From Bombardia bombarda (lineage: Eukaryota > Ascomycota > Sordariomycetes > Sordariales > Lasiosphaeriaceae): DNA of 64,000 nt. Below the pieces are notes generated by a model. It worked only from the letters and a program-made list of their open reading frames with translations, was not told the DNA's origin and made no database searches. A program made the position numbers and the translations under genes. The number at the start of each line of letters is the position of its first letter. Within the stretch, counting starts at the first letter, position 1. The stretch covers positions 6,324,001 to 6,388,000 of the forward strand of contig JAULSR010000002.1 in NCBI GenBank assembly GCA_030512295.1, in the 5' to 3' direction. Shown here one piece after another: positions 59,128 to 64,000 of this stretch.

Positions 59128-60797
59128 CTAGTAAACCCCTCCACACCAGCTTCGTGTTCCTCGCCCCGGCCCGCCCGCCTTGCCCGCCGACCGCAGCGCG
59201 AGGCTCAGCCGATAGACATACTTGCTCACCCCCTCCGTCTCCACAACAACATTCCCCTCCGCCTCGCTGACCGTCGCGCCCGCATTATCCCCCACCGTCT
59301 CCAGCCGCCAGCGGCCCTTGAGCGCCGACTGCATCACGATCCCCGGCAGGTGCGGCGCCGCCCCGCCGGCGTGCAGCGCCACGGCCTCGCGCGTGAGGTG
59401 GTGCACCACGTCGGCGGGCTCGGTGGTGGTGAGCAGGCTGATCGCAGTGCCGTCGCGGAAGAAGCGCAGGTAGCGGTAGTACGTCACAATGTGCACGGGG
59501 CTGCCCCACGTGAGCTGGTTGGCCGCGGCCTGGCCCGCGCGGATGTAGTTGACCGTGCAGATGTAGCAGCCGTTGAAGCGGATGCGCGGCCGCAGCCGGA
59601 ACATGCGCTGCCAGCTCGAGCCGTAGAGCGAGTGGAAGAAGATCATGGTGTTGGCGTCGCTCTGCTTGGCGTGCTGCTGCGCTCTCTCTTCGAGGGTGAG
59701 CACTAGGGGCGTGCTGTTGTCAATATCATCCTCTGCTGCTGCTTCTCCCTGTGCCTCGGCCTCGGCCTTGGCCTTTTCCGCTGCCTCGCGCACGAGGTCC
59801 TCGGTGCTCAGGGGCTCCCAGGTGATGCCGCGCTGCCAGTGGTAGTGCATGCCGCCAAAGCCCCACTCGGGGCCCAGACAGACGCGCCGCCAGATCTGGT
59901 CTTCGGTCGCGACGAGGTAGGCAAGCCTCTTGCAGACCTGGGCGAGGCGTACGAAATCGCCCACGTCGAGGAGAGCCACGTCGCGAAGGATGTGCACCAG
60001 GATCTCATCCGGCAGGGAGGCGATGGGGCACGGAGGCTCCGGCATGCCTTTGATCTCGGGCTGGGCCGGCTCGATGGCCATGTGGGGAAAACTGGCAATG
60101 AGCTCCTTCATTGACTGCGGCTGCTCTGGCTTTGTGGCAGCGGTGGTGGGAACGGCGGGCGGCGATGTTGCCTGTGCGGGCTTTGGGGGCGGCCTTGGGA
60201 AGTGCTTCATCCTGTATAGCTGATCAACGCGATCATCCATCTACATAGTCTATGTCAGCATACAGGGCCGGGAGTCGGTGTCAGAAGCGCTGCATCCAGC
60301 ATAGGTAGTCTACACTGTTGACATACCCTGAACGCCTTCCGATACAATTCCAAGCTATCGCCCAAATTGCCAGCCACCTCCCTTTCCACTGCCCTTTCAT
60401 AGTGTTCGAGTGCCGTAACGGGCTCTTTCCCCTTTCCTTTACCTGCTACGATGCTGCCTGACTCTTCTCCTTGATCGAGAGTCGACAAGGGGGCCACTGC
60501 TTGCGGTACTGGCTCTTGGAAGGCTTCGGGCTCCGTGACATCGTCGTCATCGTCATCGGCCTCCTCCTGAATCGCTGTCACTTTCGATGGAGGGGGCGGC
60601 GGCTTTCGTGGGTGCTCTATGGTACTATGCGCCGGTCTAGAACTAGAGGCATGCTGCTTCTGCTTCTGCTGCTGCGGCGGCGGCTTCTGGGAGGAAGAAG
60701 ACGGGCCTGAGGCGGCCGGGACTTTAGCCCGAACCTCGGCTTTCCATTGTTCACGGAAAGACTCGAGTTCGGGATTCGAATCTGCGGGCGCGGCCAT
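59128..60797 (-). CDS. HRT3: F-box protein of the HRT3/Pof7 type; C-terminus split over frames
   Basis: Two exons (60797-60327 and 60240-59128) give 527 residues. The junction joins LYRKAFR to MDDRVDQLYRM, within a TPR/MIT-like helical repeat. The first 120 residues are disordered with an acidic run. An F-box follows (IASLPDEILVHILRDVALLD, then FVRLAQVCKRLAYLV), then WRRVCLGPEWG and the family core RPRIRFNGCYICTVNYIRAG and YYRYLRFFRDGTAISLLTTT. F-box proteins bring substrates to SCF ubiquitin ligases. The frame as given stops at 59128 after RSWCGGVY. The conserved family ending is still present in other frames: NTKLVWRG, then FTSYNRLTDDWAEFVMRDNK and FIFSRVRGYG, closing at a TGA at 59028. Two missing bases (near 59159 and 59133-59139) would restore it, so sequence error is likely, with recent damage as the alternative. 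Confidence 0.85.
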
Positions 60798-62310
60798 GGT
60801 GTTTTGGCAACGCGGAAAAGGGACGAGAGAAAAGGTGTGTGACTACTGGAATGTGCTATCGATAGATCCACAGAGATCTGGTTCGATAGGAGAGAATGAG
60901 AGGACCGCGACGATAACTAGTGAGGTAGGCAATCAGGTGCTAGATGCTAGGTGAAGCGATTTGCTTGTGCGTGCCCCGTGAGGGAAATGTCGTTGTTGCC
61001 CATACGGCGAATCAATTGGCCAATGTCGACGACAATGGTTGCGGTTGTGCCGGAGATAAGATAAGGAAACCCTCCGTCCATGACTCCCTGCCGTTTCTCG
61101 GACTTCCCCCGCCAAGAACAACCCGTCGTCATGGAACGTCTTGCCCCGGCGCTATCCTTGTCTGGCGTCATCGTTCAAGGGCCCCCCTGGTCGGTTGCAC
61201 GGCGTGGCCCTTGAAAACCAAACTTCATCCCCACCATTCGACGCCGCAGTAAATAGAGTACCCAACAATTGGGATCACGCACACGGGCTTCTATCAATCC
61301 GAAGTCTTTACGTAGGTAGTAGAACTAGTACTGGGTGCACCAGAACACGTTCCTGTGTGATTATGGACACTCGTGGGTGCCCAACTTCTGTCTTGCCCCT
61401 GAGATACGGAAGTAACCTGGAGAAGACCATCGTTCCATCGTATGTGTTTGTAGCAACTCAAACTCGCAAGGACAGCAGACGGGTAACCAAAATTTAGCAT
61501 TCATGGTTGCATACCTTTTAATCCCATGTCTATGTACACACGCTTATCCAGACTACTACTCAGACTGCTATCTTCTGTACAAAAAGATACATGGCAATCC
61601 AAGTGCTAGCTATTTTTGTTTCTCGCAATAACCAAATCGCTGTCCATTTCACTCCCAACCCTTGTCGTTTCATCTGTCCAAAACATGCCAACCATAAGGT
61701 AACAAGAAAGGACAGGATAAGTAACATAACAAGCCGCCTACTACAAGATAAACCGCCTGCCTGACTTTTCCCAACAAAGCGCCTCCCTAATGTATATAGG
61801 TAAGGCAAGCTGGGTATTACAAAACCCAAATACACACGCCCACACATATCATAGCCCCACGAAAACGACCGGTCTGCTTTTTTTTGCATTGATAAAAATT
61901 CCTTAGCGCATGGTCCCCCAGATGTAAGTAGAGAAAAGAACGAGAAAAATTGACAGATCCATGCCTGTGTTGATCCAATACCCCATCCATCACACTCCGT
62001 CCCAGCATTTTTTTGGCCCAAGATAAAAAGAAACGAAACACTGACAACCCCCAAGAGCAAAAAGCTTATGATGGGCCCATTGGTATCAAGCAATGGTGAA
62101 GGGGGCATGGGGAAACCCTTAAACCAACTCGTTCGCGCCGTATTAAACCGAATAAAACAAACAATTTCCAACCACCTTCCCACACACCAAATGAAGATAA
62201 CTGAGTATAGATACAACAGTTGTATATGACAAAAGAAGAATGCAACGCAACGTGATGTCCGCTAGAGCAAGCGCGTGGATATATGGGGTGACCTGTCCGC
62301 CATGAGGCGT
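60798..62310. other. Intergenic region between F-box and zinc transporter genes
   Basis: No gene is seen. The frame at 61560-62216 (-, 218 codons) lies just beyond the transporter stop codon, contains chance hydrophobic stretches and resembles no family; I take it as 3' UTR or spacer. The left part is the F-box promoter. Confidence 0.55.
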
Positions 62311-64000
62311 CTAACTGTGGCTGTGTGTAGAGTGGTCGTGCGAAGAATGATCGTGCGCAGAATGGTCATGCGCAGACTGGCTGTGTGCGGAATGACTGCT
62401 TTCCGGCCTTGATCCTGTCGTCTGGCAGCAGCCCTGTCCAAAGCAGTCGTCGACACACTCCAAGAGGCAAAAGTCCTCCTCTGGCTTGCCGGCGTTTGGC
62501 GCAGGAACAACCGTTGAGCCGTAACCGTCCAGGCGCAGAGCAGCATCTGCCTCACGGTTAATGGCATCATCTTGATAGAACTCGGGCTGGATGGTGGCGC
62601 TGTGGATGCCGTAGTCGTGAAGGCACTTGCGTGCAGTCATGGACAGATTCATATATTTCTGCCCGTTCTCTTCTGTGAGCGGAAACGAGACCCGGATGTG
62701 CAGCGAAGCAACAACCTTAGTATCTGAGAGCTGCCATATATGAACGTGGTGGCAGCTGACAACACCAGGCAGACCCTGTATGTCCTCTCTGACATCGTTG
62801 AGGTCGATGTTGTCAGGCGTGGCCTGCAGGAGGATCTTGGACGCCGCAACAGTCAGGGGAACAGCAGAGCGGAGGATGATCAACGTAATGAAGAGTGACA
62901 CGGCAGGGTCAGCGTAGAAGCGGTACTTCCACTCGGTCAACCAGATGATCAGCGCAGTAGCAATCACTCCCACATTGCCGAGCGCGTCTCCGATGACATG
63001 AAGAACCATGGCATTCATGCCCATATCACCATGGTTGTGACCGTGACCCTTGCTTGCCTTCTTTGGCTTGTTGTGGTTGTGGGTGTGGTGAATTTCAGAG
63101 TTGTGTCGAGGCCGCCCGACGGCTGAGCGGGCACCATGTGCTTGGTGTGTGGCATCTCCATTACCATCCTTGCTCAACAGGGGAGTATCTTCGTGTACAT
63201 CTGTCTCACCCTGTGTAGCGTTCTCATCGTCGCGACCGCTGTCACTGCTTGACTCTTCGTCTGGTTGGGGTCGGCTGGCATCGATGATCTCCTGGCGGAA
63301 GCTGGCGGGGTGTATAGACATGTCGTCGATACTGGTGAGGCGGCTATGTCTGGCACTGACGGGGGTGCGTGTGCGTCTGCCCGAAGCTCGGCTCCCGGCT
63401 CGTTGGTCGGATCGTGCGCCCTCGCGATCAAATCGGATATGGCGGGTTGGCGTCACGGGTCCTGGCGAGCTGGGGTATCTCGCCACAGCAACTTCGGGGA
63501 AGAGGTCGTAGGCGCGTCCGCTATCGTCAGCCACGGCCTGTTGCTCGTTCGAAAATCCAGCACGTCCTTCCTCGGCGCCATCAAGGTTGTTGTAGTGGCT
63601 ATGGGTATGAGCGTCGCCATCACCATTAATATGCTCGCCGTCGCCGTGTGAGTGGTCGCCGGGCCCGTGAGAATGTCCATGCCCGCCGAGCACAAGAAAC
63701 CCGACCAGATTTGAAGCGAGGCCGAGGCAGCCAACAATCAGGATCAGCTCCGGATTTCCGATAGTCGGTGGATCGATGAACCGAGTAAACGCCTCGAGAA
63801 TGATAGACACGCAGAGGGCGATGAGGAAGACTGCGTTGAAGAAGGCGCCCAGAATCTCGGCGCGGAGCCACTGGAACATGCCGAGTCAGCACCTGAATCG
63901 CATTTTCTGCCCATTGCGCACACTGCCAAGCTAAAACTCACCCCATATGAAAATCGATCGGTCGTCGCCTTGTTCGCCGCCGAAACCGCCCACAATCCGA
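62311..64000 (-). CDS. ZRC1: Vacuolar zinc/cation diffusion facilitator, ZRC1/COT1 type (partial, 5' end outside window)
   Basis: Visible exons are 64000-63942 (cut by the edge) and 63870-62311, with 539 residues in view. The intron (71 bases) ends at the TTCCAG at 63871 and restores RFSYGWLRAEILGAFFNAVF, a core CDF signature around TM3. TM4 (LILIVGCLGLASNLVGFLVL) is followed by a very long His-rich loop with HGHSHGPGDHSHGDGEH. TM5 carries the zinc site HVIGDALGN. The cytosolic domain includes HVHIWQLSDTKVVASLHI. The protein ends in a tail of repeated SAHDHS units. Family members move zinc (and cobalt or cadmium) into the vacuole in exchange for protons. The first helices and the TM2 zinc-site residues lie outside the window. 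Confidence 0.92.

Noticed and set aside
61560..62216. 218-codon minus-strand frame downstream of the zinc transporter
   Set aside because: No family likeness; hydrophobic stretches are scattered and the frame overlaps what should be 3' untranslated sequence.

Overview
The window is nuclear DNA of a filamentous ascomycete (Pezizomycotina, most likely a Sordariomycete). Genes carry short introns of about 50 to 127 bases with GT..AG ends, coding exons are GC-rich in third positions, and the gene set is typical of moulds: SIN3, GUP1, PSG1, a ZRC1-type zinc transporter, a secreted GH31 alpha-glucosidase, WSC- and FAS1-domain secreted proteins, and a cytochrome b5-fused fumarate reductase. No bacterial operons, CRISPR arrays, rRNA or convincing tRNA genes were seen. 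Long gene-free stretches hold simple repeats and pure G/C tracts.

Layout. 1-1130 (-): 5' part of a signal-peptide, Ser/Thr-rich, single-pass membrane protein that runs off the left edge. 1131-9236: 8.1 kb without a recognisable gene. 9237-10605 (-): SPRY-domain protein with a disturbed frame. 12231-13385 (+): PSG1. 14171-17474 (-): alpha-glucosidase. 19446-21345 (-): RCO-3-like glucose transporter. 21346-27058: 5.7 kb without a gene but with a foldback repeat at 22571-22843. 27059-29106 (-): fumarate reductase/cytochrome b5. 30992-31891 (+): small secreted FAS1 protein. 33214-38111 (+): SIN3 corepressor. 39963-42401 (-): conserved disordered protein of unknown function. 45979-46931 (+): polytopic membrane protein, AIG1/FAR-17a-like. 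47806-49947 (-): GUP1-type MBOAT acyltransferase. 50739-56252 (-): very large secreted protein made of a PQQ-like propeller, ASH-like modules and four WSC domains. 59128-60797 (-): HRT3/Pof7-type F-box protein whose C-terminus is split over reading frames. 62311-64000 (-): ZRC1/COT1 zinc transporter running off the right edge.

The genes do not form one pathway. Two themes can be inferred: maltose/starch use (the alpha-glucosidase and the glucose transporter lie in tandem on the same strand) and cell surface or endomembrane biology (PSG1, GUP1, the WSC and FAS1 proteins and the membrane protein at the left edge). The most unusual gene is the propeller/ASH/WSC fusion, whose N-terminal half resembles bacterial secreted proteins. 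Exon joins were worked out by hand and each spliced CDS keeps one open frame, except the SPRY and F-box genes, where single-base losses in G/C-rich stretches look likely.
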